Below, one piece after another: positions 7,749 to 14,117 of a stretch of DNA of 30,936 bases (position 1 is its first letter; the number at the start of each line of letters is the position of its first letter). A program made the position numbers and the translations under genes. The DNA lies in the IMG/VR virus record IMGVR_UViG_3300025101_000107, positions 1 to 30,936 of that record, one strand, 5' to 3'. The notes below the pieces were generated by a model that did not search any database, was not told the origin of the DNA, and saw only the letters and a program-made list of their open reading frames with translations. The stretch is from a virus.

Positions 7749-7980
7749 AAGATTAAGACGTAAAGCAGAGAACATGTTAATTGAATGGTTGAGAACTATG
7801 ACCCCTGATAGTGAAGACACTTCTAAGATTAACAAAAAAAACTTACATGAGTTTTTACCAGAGCAAACACACGTCTATGGTATGGGTAGAATTTTATTAA
7901 GTGCTTATAGCTTACGATGGTTTAATAAAAAAATAAAACGTAATCCTGATATTACATTAGAGGAATTATTACGTGGCTAG
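7729..7980 (+). CDS. Basic hypothetical protein (83 aa)
   Basis: ATG 7729 overlaps the exonuclease end by 20 bases. The protein has a very basic N-terminus (NGKKAKRLRRKAENMLIEW), a middle with HEFLPEQTHVYGMGRILL, and ends near KRNPDITLEELLRG. It is helical and possibly nucleic-acid binding. I recall similar short proteins beside endonuclease I genes in marine phages, without assigned function. It overlaps the next gene by 8 bases. Confidence 0.6.
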   Translation: MNGKKAKRLRRKAENMLIEWLRTMTPDSEDTSKINKKNLHEFLPEQTHVYGMGRILLSAYSLRWFNKKIKRNPDITLEELLRG

Positions 7981-8395
7981 AAAACCAAGAAAGCCAAGAC
8001 CTAAAAAGATTAACGTACCTAAAGGCTATGATAGTTTGTGGGAGGTTAGCTTACACGAAAATGTTTTAAGTAAATGGCAGCATCATAGTGAGATGATTGA
8101 CTATGTAGTGAAGCATAGATACGAACCAGACTTTGTTAAAGAGTTCAATGGTAAAACAATTTTGTTAGAAGCTAAAGGTAGATTTTGGGACTATGCAGAG
8201 TATAGTAAGTACATACATATACGAGAGGCATTACCTAAAAATTATGAGTTAGTATTTTTATTTCAGAAACCTTACTCACCTATGCCACAAGCTAAGAAAA
8301 GAAAAGATGGTACAAAAAGAACTCATGCAGAATGGGCAGAGACAAATAACTTTACATGGTATGGAGAAGATAACTTACCAGAGGAATGGGTATGA
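7973..8395 (+). CDS. Endonuclease I (Holliday-junction resolvase), T7 gp3-like
   Basis: A 140-residue protein with the T7 endonuclease I layout: LWEVSL (E24), EPDFV (D53), ILLEAKGRF (E66-x-K68), then YIHIREALP and an AEWAETNNFTWY end. The acidic residues and Lys match E20, D55, E65 and K67 of T7 gp3, including the shape of the IREQHPE helix. It resolves branched phage DNA before packaging and helps degrade host DNA. The start is GTG 7973, preceded by GAGG. The basic N-terminus (RKPRKPRPKK) fits DNA contact. Confidence 0.9.
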   Translation: MARKPRKPRPKKINVPKGYDSLWEVSLHENVLSKWQHHSEMIDYVVKHRYEPDFVKEFNGKTILLEAKGRFWDYAEYSKYIHIREALPKNYELVFLFQKPYSPMPQAKKRKDGTKRTHAEWAETNNFTWYGEDNLPEEWV

Positions 8396-8673
8396 AGAAA
8401 AGAGATTACAAATTTACAGAGGATAAAATTTTAGAAACAATTAAATCTCATATTGATTCAACATATACTGAACATTATGCTAGAGGTAAATATCAAGCGA
8501 CAGATATGATACTTGATGCTGGACACGGTGAAGGTTTCTGTATTGGTAACATTATGAAATACGCTATGAGGTATGGAAAGAAGAATGGTAAGAATCCAAA
8601 TGACTTGCTAAAGATTATTCACTATGCTATAATAGCCTTATATTTAACAGGAAAACAAGATGATGGAAGATAA
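8392..8673 (+). CDS. DUF3310 family protein
   Basis: I prefer ATG 8392, which overlaps the endonuclease stop (ATGA) and is well spaced from GAGG; ATG 8386 in the same frame adds two residues. The sequence has HYARGKYQATDMILDAG, then GNIMKYAMRYGKKNG and DLLKIIHYAIIALYL. This is the DUF3310 pattern (often labelled nucleotide kinase-like without proof), which is common next to phage nucleotide metabolism genes. The biochemical role is unsettled. It overlaps nrdA by 14 bases, consistent with a deoxynucleotide supply module. Confidence 0.8.
   Translation: MKKRDYKFTEDKILETIKSHIDSTYTEHYARGKYQATDMILDAGHGEGFCIGNIMKYAMRYGKKNGKNPNDLLKIIHYAIIALYLTGKQDDGR
8605..8633 (+). promoter_or_regulatory. Sigma70 promoter with extended -10, ahead of nrdA
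   Basis: TTGCTA (8605-8610), 17 bases, TATAAT (8628-8633), preceded by TG at 8625-8626. The weak -35 (4/6) is offset by a perfect extended -10. It sits in the end of the DUF3310 gene, 27 bases before the nrdA ATG, and would provide separate expression of the ribonucleotide reductase genes. Confidence 0.65.
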
Positions 8674-10555
8674 GATAGGCAAGAAACCTTACCTCGGTAT
8701 ATGTATAGATTATGATAAAGAAAAAAAGTTTGATAAGTTTAGTTTAGATACACTCAAAGACAGATACTTTTGGGATAATGAAACCCATGCTCAAGAAGCT
8801 TTTGCTAGAGCTTCAGTATTTGCAGCAACATATAAAGGAGAAACAGATTATGAATTGGCTCAGAGACTTTATAACTACAGCTCCGATTGTTGGTTTATGT
8901 TCAGTACTCCTATACTTAGCAACGGAGGCACAACTCGTGGGCTTCCTATCAGTTGCTTCCTTAATTATGTTCCTGACAGCAGGGTTGGTTTATCTGCTCA
9001 TTACGATGAGAACATTTGGTTGGCGAGTTCGGGTGGAGGCATCGGTGGATATTGGGGAGATGTGCGTAGTAATGGTATTTCTACTACTCACGGTTCTCGT
9101 TCTACTGGGTCAATCCCCTTTATGCATGTCGTAGATTCACAGATGTTAGCCTTTAATCAAGGCACTACAAGACGTGGAAGTTATGCAGCATACATGGACA
9201 TTAGCCATCCAGAGATTGAAGAGTTTATAAATATTAGAAGAGAGTCAGGTGGTGATATTAATAGGAAGTGTTTAAACCTTCACAATGGAATAAACATTAC
9301 CAATGCATTCTTAGAAGCTGTAGAGAACGATGAAGACTGGAGACTGATAGACCCTAAGACTAACGAAGCTGTTAAGACGGTCAATGCTAGAGACTTATGG
9401 TGGCAAATACTTTTTGCTAGAGCTGAAACAGGTGAGCCATACATGATTAACATTGATACGTGTAACGAAGCTTTACCAAAATCACAGAAAGATTTAGGAC
9501 TAAACATAAGGCAAAGTAATTTATGTTCAGAGATTACCTTACCTACTAACGAAGAACGTACAGCAGTTTGTTGTTTATCTTCTGTCAACTTAGAACACTT
9601 TGATAAGTGGTCAAAGAATGATGAGTTCATTAATGATTTAATTACAATGCTCGATAACGTCTTACAACATTATATTGATAATGCTGTAGACACATCACAA
9701 CTCGGAGAATATAGTGCAAACTTCAAACGTTTTTCAAAATATATTAAAGAAGATAAGGAAGGTTATACCAAGTCAGCTTACTCAGCGTATAGGGAAAGGT
9801 CTCTTGGTCTTGGGGCAATGGGCTTCCACGCTTATCTTCAATCTAAAGGAATACCTTTTGAAGGTATATTCGCAACTGGCTTTAATCATAAAGCCTTTAG
9901 TCACATCAAAAGAGAAGCGACAAAAGCTTCTCAATACTTGGCAGAAGAAAGGGGTGAAGCTCCTGATATACATGGTTCAGGGCTTAGAAATGCTAATCTA
10001 CTTGCTATTGCTCCTAACGCTTCTTCCGGTATTATTTGTAGTGGGACTTCCCCTAGTATTGAGCCTTATAGGGCTAATGCATATACGCACAAAACTTTGT
10101 CAGGTACTTACCAAGTTAAGAACAAATACTTAGATAAACTTTTAAAGTCTAAAGGATTGAAAGGTAAAGAACTTGAAGAAGTTTGGAAAGATATATCAGG
10201 TAATGATGGTTCAGTTCAACAGCTAGAGATACTAGATGAGAAAGAAAAAGAACTATTCAAAACCGCAAATGAAATAAATCAAATATGGATTGTCGAACAT
10301 GCACATATGAGACAAGAATTTATTTGTCAAAGTCAAAGTGTAAATTTATTTTTTACACTACCTAAGACTACGGATAGCCAAGAAGTACATGATGAATATA
10401 TGCAGTATGTAAATGATGTTCATTGGTATGGAATGCATAAACTTAAATCGCTATATTACTTTAGGTCTAATGCAGCTAGAAACGTAGAGAATGTTAACAT
10501 AAAAATTCCTCGTATTAAATTAGATGATGAGGGATGTATTGCCTGTGAAGGTTAA
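8660..10555 (+). CDS. nrdA: Class I ribonucleoside-diphosphate reductase, large subunit
   Basis: Reduces ribonucleotides to deoxyribonucleotides for phage DNA synthesis, with NrdB. Active-site residues are present: C99 in PISCFLNY, the NLCSEI motif (N287, C289, E291), C304/C305 in VCCLSSVNL, the radical-transfer Tyr pair in KSLYYFRSN, and a C-terminal redox pair CIACEG. At 631 residues it is about 130 shorter than E. coli NrdA, and the shortening is N-terminal: the ATP-cone is missing. Loss of that domain removes dATP feedback inhibition in the enzymes where it has been studied. ATG 8660 follows AGGAAAA; 8663 is an alternative. Confidence 0.96.
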   Translation: MMEDKIGKKPYLGICIDYDKEKKFDKFSLDTLKDRYFWDNETHAQEAFARASVFAATYKGETDYELAQRLYNYSSDCWFMFSTPILSNGGTTRGLPISCFLNYVPDSRVGLSAHYDENIWLASSGGGIGGYWGDVRSNGISTTHGSRSTGSIPFMHVVDSQMLAFNQGTTRRGSYAAYMDISHPEIEEFINIRRESGGDINRKCLNLHNGINITNAFLEAVENDEDWRLIDPKTNEAVKTVNARDLWWQILFARAETGEPYMINIDTCNEALPKSQKDLGLNIRQSNLCSEITLPTNEERTAVCCLSSVNLEHFDKWSKNDEFINDLITMLDNVLQHYIDNAVDTSQLGEYSANFKRFSKYIKEDKEGYTKSAYSAYRERSLGLGAMGFHAYLQSKGIPFEGIFATGFNHKAFSHIKREATKASQYLAEERGEAPDIHGSGLRNANLLAIAPNASSGIICSGTSPSIEPYRANAYTHKTLSGTYQVKNKYLDKLLKSKGLKGKELEEVWKDISGNDGSVQQLEILDEKEKELFKTANEINQIWIVEHAHMRQEFICQSQSVNLFFTLPKTTDSQEVHDEYMQYVNDVHWYGMHKLKSLYYFRSNAARNVENVNIKIPRIKLDDEGCIACEG

Positions 10556-10564
10556 GGAGAACTA

Positions 10565-11548
10565 ATGAGCTTACTATCAACAAGAGATTACTATAAACCG
10601 TTTGAGTATCCGTGGATGTACGATTACTACAAACTACAAAATCAAATGCATTGGATGCCAGAATCTGTACCATTACATACAGATGTAAAAGATTGGCAGG
10701 ACATTTCACCAACAGAAAAAAATCTATTGACTCAAATCTTTAGATTATTTACTCAGTCAGATGTCGATGTAGCGAGTGGATATATAGATAAATATATGCC
10801 CATCTTTAAAAAACCAGAAGCAAGAATGATGATGAGTTCTTTTGCTAACATGGAATCAATCCATCAAGATGCCTACAGTTTATTACTTGACACAGTTGGA
10901 ATGCCTGAGTTAGAATATAAAGCATTCTCAGAGTATGAAGAGATGGCAGACAAGCATGACTATGTGGGAACGTTTAAACCACGTAAGAATGATAAGAGAA
11001 CTATTGCAAAAACATTAGCAGTTTATTCTGCATTTACAGAAGGACTACAATTATTTAGTAGCTTTGCAATCTTGTTAAACTTTCCAAGATTCGGAAAGAT
11101 GAAAGGTATGGGACAGATTGTAACTTACTCTATTCGTGATGAGTCAATGCATGTTGAAGCCATGACTAAATTATTTAGAGAGTTCATACAAGAGAACATT
11201 GACATATGGACAGATGATTTTAAAAAAGAGTTGTATGAAATATGTAGAGAGATGGTAACGCTGGAAGATAAGTTTCTTGATTTAGTATTTGAGATGGGAG
11301 ACTTACAAGGATTGACCAAGAAAGATATGTATGCATATAATAGATACATAGCTGATAGAAGATTACTACAGCTAGGATTAAAAACTAATTATGACCAAAG
11401 AGAAAATCCTCTTGGTTGGATAGATGAAGTGATGGGTGTTGAGCATCAGAACTTCTTTGAAGGTAGAGCTACTACTTACATGAAGGCTGGACTCAGAGGA
11501 AAACAAGACTTAATTAACTTTGCAAATTTAAGGACAGTAAATGAGTAA
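10565..11548 (+). CDS. nrdB: Class I ribonucleoside-diphosphate reductase, small subunit
   Basis: A 327-residue radical-generating subunit. The di-iron ligands and tyrosyl radical site can be placed: D66, E97 and H100 with Tyr104 in MESIHQDAY, E159 in FTEGLQLF, and E193/H196 in RDESMHVEAM. The spacing D66-E97-Y104 equals that of D84-E115-Y122 in E. coli, so this looks like a Tyr-radical class Ia/Ib type rather than a Phe-substituted class Ic type. ATG 10565 has AAGGAG upstream and lies 9 bases after nrdA. A GTTTAAAC palindrome lies at 10972-10979. Confidence 0.96.
   Translation: MSLLSTRDYYKPFEYPWMYDYYKLQNQMHWMPESVPLHTDVKDWQDISPTEKNLLTQIFRLFTQSDVDVASGYIDKYMPIFKKPEARMMMSSFANMESIHQDAYSLLLDTVGMPELEYKAFSEYEEMADKHDYVGTFKPRKNDKRTIAKTLAVYSAFTEGLQLFSSFAILLNFPRFGKMKGMGQIVTYSIRDESMHVEAMTKLFREFIQENIDIWTDDFKKELYEICREMVTLEDKFLDLVFEMGDLQGLTKKDMYAYNRYIADRRLLQLGLKTNYDQRENPLGWIDEVMGVEHQNFFEGRATTYMKAGLRGKQDLINFANLRTVNE
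11312..11341 (+). promoter_or_regulatory. Possible sigma70 promoter inside nrdB
   Basis: TTGACC (11312-11317), 18 bases, TATAAT (11336-11341), 11/12 matches but one base longer spacing than optimal. It is about 200 bases upstream of the last + strand gene and would transcribe that gene and the convergent non-coding region. Confidence 0.45.
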
Positions 11549-11756
11549 GAAGCAGGAAGCTAATCTTATTAGTTTCAAACTATTATTAACAAAAGATAAC
11601 AAGATAGTAACAGAAATATCAGAGTTGCCAGTAGAAAAAGTAGATGAATGTTTTCCAGAATACGACAGAGTTCTAGTCAAAACTTTACTTCGTAGAGCAA
11701 AAGAAAGACTCGAACCACTTCATCGATATTTAGAACGTGAAACTGAGGCTTTGTGA
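11541..11756 (+). CDS. Hypothetical protein after nrdB (71 aa)
   Basis: ATG 11541 overlaps the nrdB stop by 8 bases, implying coupling. The protein has a beta-like N-terminal half (LISFKLLLTKDNKIVTEI) and a helical, charged C-terminal half (DRVLVKTLLRRAKERLEPLHRYLERE). It has one Cys and no CxxC, so it is not a glutaredoxin or thioredoxin, the usual RNR partner. It is the last gene of the + strand arm. Function unknown. Confidence 0.6.
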   Translation: MSKKQEANLISFKLLLTKDNKIVTEISELPVEKVDECFPEYDRVLVKTLLRRAKERLEPLHRYLERETEAL

Positions 11757-11877
11757 AAAAACGACCTCACAGAATGCCCGTAGTTGAACGATTAGGGTGT
11801 AAGTAATACCATTGGTCCAAAAACACCTAAAATGCAGCCACGGGCTTCTATGAAGCTCTCAGAGCATTTAGCTATTT
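11757..11877. other. Convergent intergenic region with nested inverted repeats (terminator or structured RNA candidate)
   Basis: Between the two convergent arms there is no ORF but dense inverted repetition. AGAATGCCCGT (11771-11781) pairs with ACGGGCTTCT (11840-11849) with one bulge. Inside it TTAGGGTGT (11792-11800) pairs with ACACCTAA (11823-11830), and inside that ACC/GGT (11808-11816). A competing local hairpin is GGGCTTC (11842-11848), loop TAT, GAAGCTC (11852-11858), using the same bases as the outer stem. TAGCTA-TTTT-TAGCTA (11869-11884) follows, running into the hsp20 stop. No clean hairpin plus U-run terminator is evident. The likely role is transcription end or 3' protection for both arms. 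Confidence 0.5.
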
Positions 11878-12291
11878 TTAGCTAGAAACTTTGATTTTTT
11901 TTGGCTTTTGTTCCTCTGGTATGTCTTTTTCCAGTTGAATAACCAAGACACCATCAATCATCTGAGCTTTCTTTACTTCTACGTATTCAGCTAGAGCAAA
12001 TTTTTTATAGAACTCTCGTTCAGAAATTCCTTTATGAATAAATTCTATATCATCCTCTCTCTTTCCGTAGTCTGCAGAGATAGTTAATGTATTATCTTTT
12101 ACTTCAATATCAATGTCAGAACGTTTAAACCCTGCCATTGCCATTTCAATAAAATATGATTCACCTTTTTTAAGAATATTGTAAGGTGGATAGTTTGTAT
12201 TAGGTATTGATGCTCTTTGTAATGTATTAAAGATGTCATCAAACCCGACTGAGAACGGACTGAATTGTCCAAATGCTTTTATGTTTGTCAT
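11878..12291 (-). CDS. Small heat-shock protein, Hsp20/alpha-crystallin family
   Basis: A 137-residue chaperone of IbpA type. The alpha-crystallin domain runs from about residue 35 (PPYNILKKGESYFIEMAMAG) to 125, with the typical DIDIEVKDNTLTISA, the loop RGISEREF-like HKGISEREFYKKFAL, and DGVLVIQLEKDIPEE. It would hold unfolding proteins in the infected cytoplasm. Small Hsp20 genes are well known in marine cyanophages. It is the last gene of the - strand arm and has its own perfect promoter and a thermometer-like leader, separate from the overlapping genes upstream. ATG 12291 is set by AAGGAG at 12297-12302 on the - strand. Confidence 0.93.
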   Translation of the reverse strand: MTNIKAFGQFSPFSVGFDDIFNTLQRASIPNTNYPPYNILKKGESYFIEMAMAGFKRSDIDIEVKDNTLTISADYGKREDDIEFIHKGISEREFYKKFALAEYVEVKKAQMIDGVLVIQLEKDIPEEQKPKKIKVSS

Positions 12292-12343
12292 ATTAACTCC
12301 TTATATAAAGCAAGTTTATGAGTGCCGAACCTTTCGCACACTC
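12292..12343 (-). promoter_or_regulatory. Candidate ROSE-like RNA thermometer in the hsp20 5' leader
   Basis: The expected leader of about 55 bases forms two hairpins. The 3' hairpin (12295-12316) pairs AACUUGCUU with AAGGAGUU around a UAUAU loop: A-U, A-U, C-G, U-A, U-G, a bulged G, then C-G, U-A, U-A. It buries the Shine-Dalgarno AAGGAG. The anti-SD strand contains UUGCU, which matches the U(U/C)GCU signature of ROSE elements that control bacterial small heat-shock genes, including the bulged G. The 5' hairpin (12320-12343) pairs GAGUG with CACUC and CGAA with UUCG. The gene controlled is itself an Hsp20. The fold is drawn by hand; melting is inferred. Confidence 0.7.
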
Positions 12344-12352
12344 TTCCCTACT

Positions 12353-12381
12353 ATTATAGGGTCGATATTCACATTTGTCAA
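12353..12381 (-). promoter_or_regulatory. Perfect consensus sigma70 promoter for hsp20
   Basis: On the - strand TTGACA (12376-12381), 17 bases, TATAAT (12353-12358), 12/12. The -35 starts one base after the stop codon of the cyclase gene (12383-12385). The start of transcription should be near 12346, giving the two-hairpin leader. There is no sigma32-like heat-shock promoter pattern, so any heat control would act through the leader. Confidence 0.85.
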
Positions 12382-12382
12382 G

Positions 12383-14116
12383 TCATATTGTATAAATTTT
12401 TATAGGTTTTTCTTTACCTTTAACACGGATAGAATCTAACTTTTGATACATAGTTCCATGATAATATTTAATTGTCTCTTCACCTATAACTAAATCTTTA
12501 CCTACTTCCTTACAGCTAGATTCTAAACGAGCTGCTAAGTTTACCGCATCACCTATAGCTGTATAATCAAAACGAGTATCACTTCCCATATTACCTATGA
12601 CAGCTTCACCCGTATTTACACCAATACCTATATCAATATCTAAATCTGATTCTTTCATTTTAGTTTTTATTTCTAACGCTGCTAATATAGCTTGATGTTC
12701 GTGTCTATCTAAATCCATAGGTGCATTAAATATAGCCATCATCGCATCACCAATATATTTATCTACCATTCCACCATACTTTTTAACTGCATCAGCTTGG
12801 ATAGTTAAAGCTTTGTTCATAATCTCTGTGACTTCTTCAGGCTCTAACTTCTCTGACAAACTTGTAAAGCCTCTAACATCTGTAAATAAAAATGTACATC
12901 GTCTTCTTTCACCACCTAACTTTAAAAGCTCTGGATTGTTTTGTAATCGTTTGACTTGAGCTGGGTCAAGATAATGCTCAAATTGTTTCTTAATTTGTTG
13001 ACGAAGTTTAAACTGTGTCCTAAAGTTTAGATAGAACTGTTGAGTTGCGATAAGTGTCATACTTATCAAACTCCAAGTTACATCAACTAAATAACCTAGA
13101 GATACAAAATAATAACCTAAACCAGCAACTGATGACATTACCATACCAGCTAAAAGTAATCCCCACGTTATACCAAAGTAACTTATAATAAAGGCGATTA
13201 GTAATCCGGAAATGCATAATATAAATAGTTCAACAAATAATCTGTAGTCAGGTATGGAAGGAGAGTCAATCAAAATACTTTCTGCAAGTGCAGCCTGTAT
13301 CTTATGAGGCTCTAACAATCCGTTTGGAGTTGCTAACTGTGGCATAACTCCTTTCGCAGTTACACCTATGAATACAAACTTACCTGCAACATCCATTTCT
13401 TTTAAGGTAGTTTGTGGTGTATCAACCCAACTAATCCATTTTCTCCCAAGACTATCTGTGCTTACCGGAGGTAATCCTTTGACTCTTATCATCTCAATAC
13501 CATTCTCGTTAGTCTTAATTTGATAAGTGTCACCACCTACTAATGACTTTAGTACTTGAGTACCAAAGGCAGCAACCCAACCATCTGGAGTTTGCTGTAG
13601 TAAAGGTAATCGTCTGACAAGATTATCTACATCAACTCTTGCCGACACTACTCCTTGAGCTGCTGATTGTTTTAGTATAGGTACATTTTCTAAAAACCCT
13701 GTAGCTTTTGGTAAGTCTACATCTGGTCCAAGGATAACAGTACCATGTGTTTCAGGATAAATATTATTCTCAAACTCTGGCATTGCTAGTACACTAGGAA
13801 CATAACTTAGCATCTGTGAAAAGATTTCATCTCCACCAAACCTATCTGGCTGTGGAAATAGAATAACCCAACCCACTCCTAATGCACCTTCGTTAATTAG
13901 TTGTCGTTGTATCTCTGCTAAGTCTTGTCTAGGAAAAGGATAGCCACCTCTTTCTTGTACGTCTTCTTCAGTAATATTTAAAATTGTAAAATGTCCGGAA
14001 GGCTCTGGAGTTTCTACAAACGTATCAAAAGTTTTAAGTCTAAGTATCTCTAAAGGTACAGAGTTAAAAAGTAAAGGTACAATTAAAAGTCCAAGTAAAG
14101 GTAAAGACCACTTCAT
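12383..14116 (-). CDS. CHASE2-domain class III adenylate cyclase
   Basis: A 577-residue membrane receptor-cyclase predicted to make cAMP from ATP. An N-terminal hydrophobic segment (residues 5-20) leads into a periplasmic CHASE2 domain (about 25-285) with VEITEED-like NITEEDVQERGGYPFPR and FVFIGVTAKG. Three membrane segments follow (about 293-312, 316-338, 343-358), then a coiled linker and the cyclase domain (about 400-577). Catalytic residues are complete: metal ligands D413 (FTDVRGF) and D457 (YIGDAMM), adenine-selecting K453 and T519 (DYTAIGD), and N526/R530 (VNLAAR). ATG 14116 follows AAGGAG overlapping the end of the FecR gene. In bacteria CHASE2 cyclases can lie beside FecR-domain genes, as here. 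It is full length with no broken motif. Confidence 0.93.
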   Translation of the reverse strand: MKWSLPLLGLLIVPLLFNSVPLEILRLKTFDTFVETPEPSGHFTILNITEEDVQERGGYPFPRQDLAEIQRQLINEGALGVGWVILFPQPDRFGGDEIFSQMLSYVPSVLAMPEFENNIYPETHGTVILGPDVDLPKATGFLENVPILKQSAAQGVVSARVDVDNLVRRLPLLQQTPDGWVAAFGTQVLKSLVGGDTYQIKTNENGIEMIRVKGLPPVSTDSLGRKWISWVDTPQTTLKEMDVAGKFVFIGVTAKGVMPQLATPNGLLEPHKIQAALAESILIDSPSIPDYRLFVELFILCISGLLIAFIISYFGITWGLLLAGMVMSSVAGLGYYFVSLGYLVDVTWSLISMTLIATQQFYLNFRTQFKLRQQIKKQFEHYLDPAQVKRLQNNPELLKLGGERRRCTFLFTDVRGFTSLSEKLEPEEVTEIMNKALTIQADAVKKYGGMVDKYIGDAMMAIFNAPMDLDRHEHQAILAALEIKTKMKESDLDIDIGIGVNTGEAVIGNMGSDTRFDYTAIGDAVNLAARLESSCKEVGKDLVIGEETIKYYHGTMYQKLDSIRVKGKEKPIKIYTI

Positions 14117-14117
14117 A

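Larger units (their letters stand above)
726..13013. repeat. Dispersed palindrome GTTTAAAC, 14 copies here (plus one at 26849)
   Basis: Hand scan finds GTTTAAAC at 726, 1347, 2228, 2336, 3117, 3778, 5394, 5495, 6341, 7276, 9270, 10972, 12123 and 13006, and once more at 26849. Seven of the 15 are ACGTTTAAAC. Two overlap TAA stops, one gives a Phe-Lys pair in a micro-protein, and the others occur in two different codon phases (TTT-AAA or TTA-AAC), so codon use alone does not explain it. At this base composition about one copy is expected in 31 kb. Confidence 0.8.

Noticed and set aside
8778-9134. Long alternative-frame ORFs inside nrdA, polymerase and the large - strand genes
   Set aside because: They lie within well-supported conserved genes, lack ribosome binding sites and show no recognisable protein features.
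11541-11756. Glutaredoxin or thioredoxin partner for the reductase
   Set aside because: No CxxC or CxxS motif; a single Cys in an unrelated context.
11757-11877. tRNA or tmRNA gene between the convergent arms
   Set aside because: No T-loop (GGTTCGAATCC-like), acceptor stem or CCA arrangement; stems do not make a cloverleaf.
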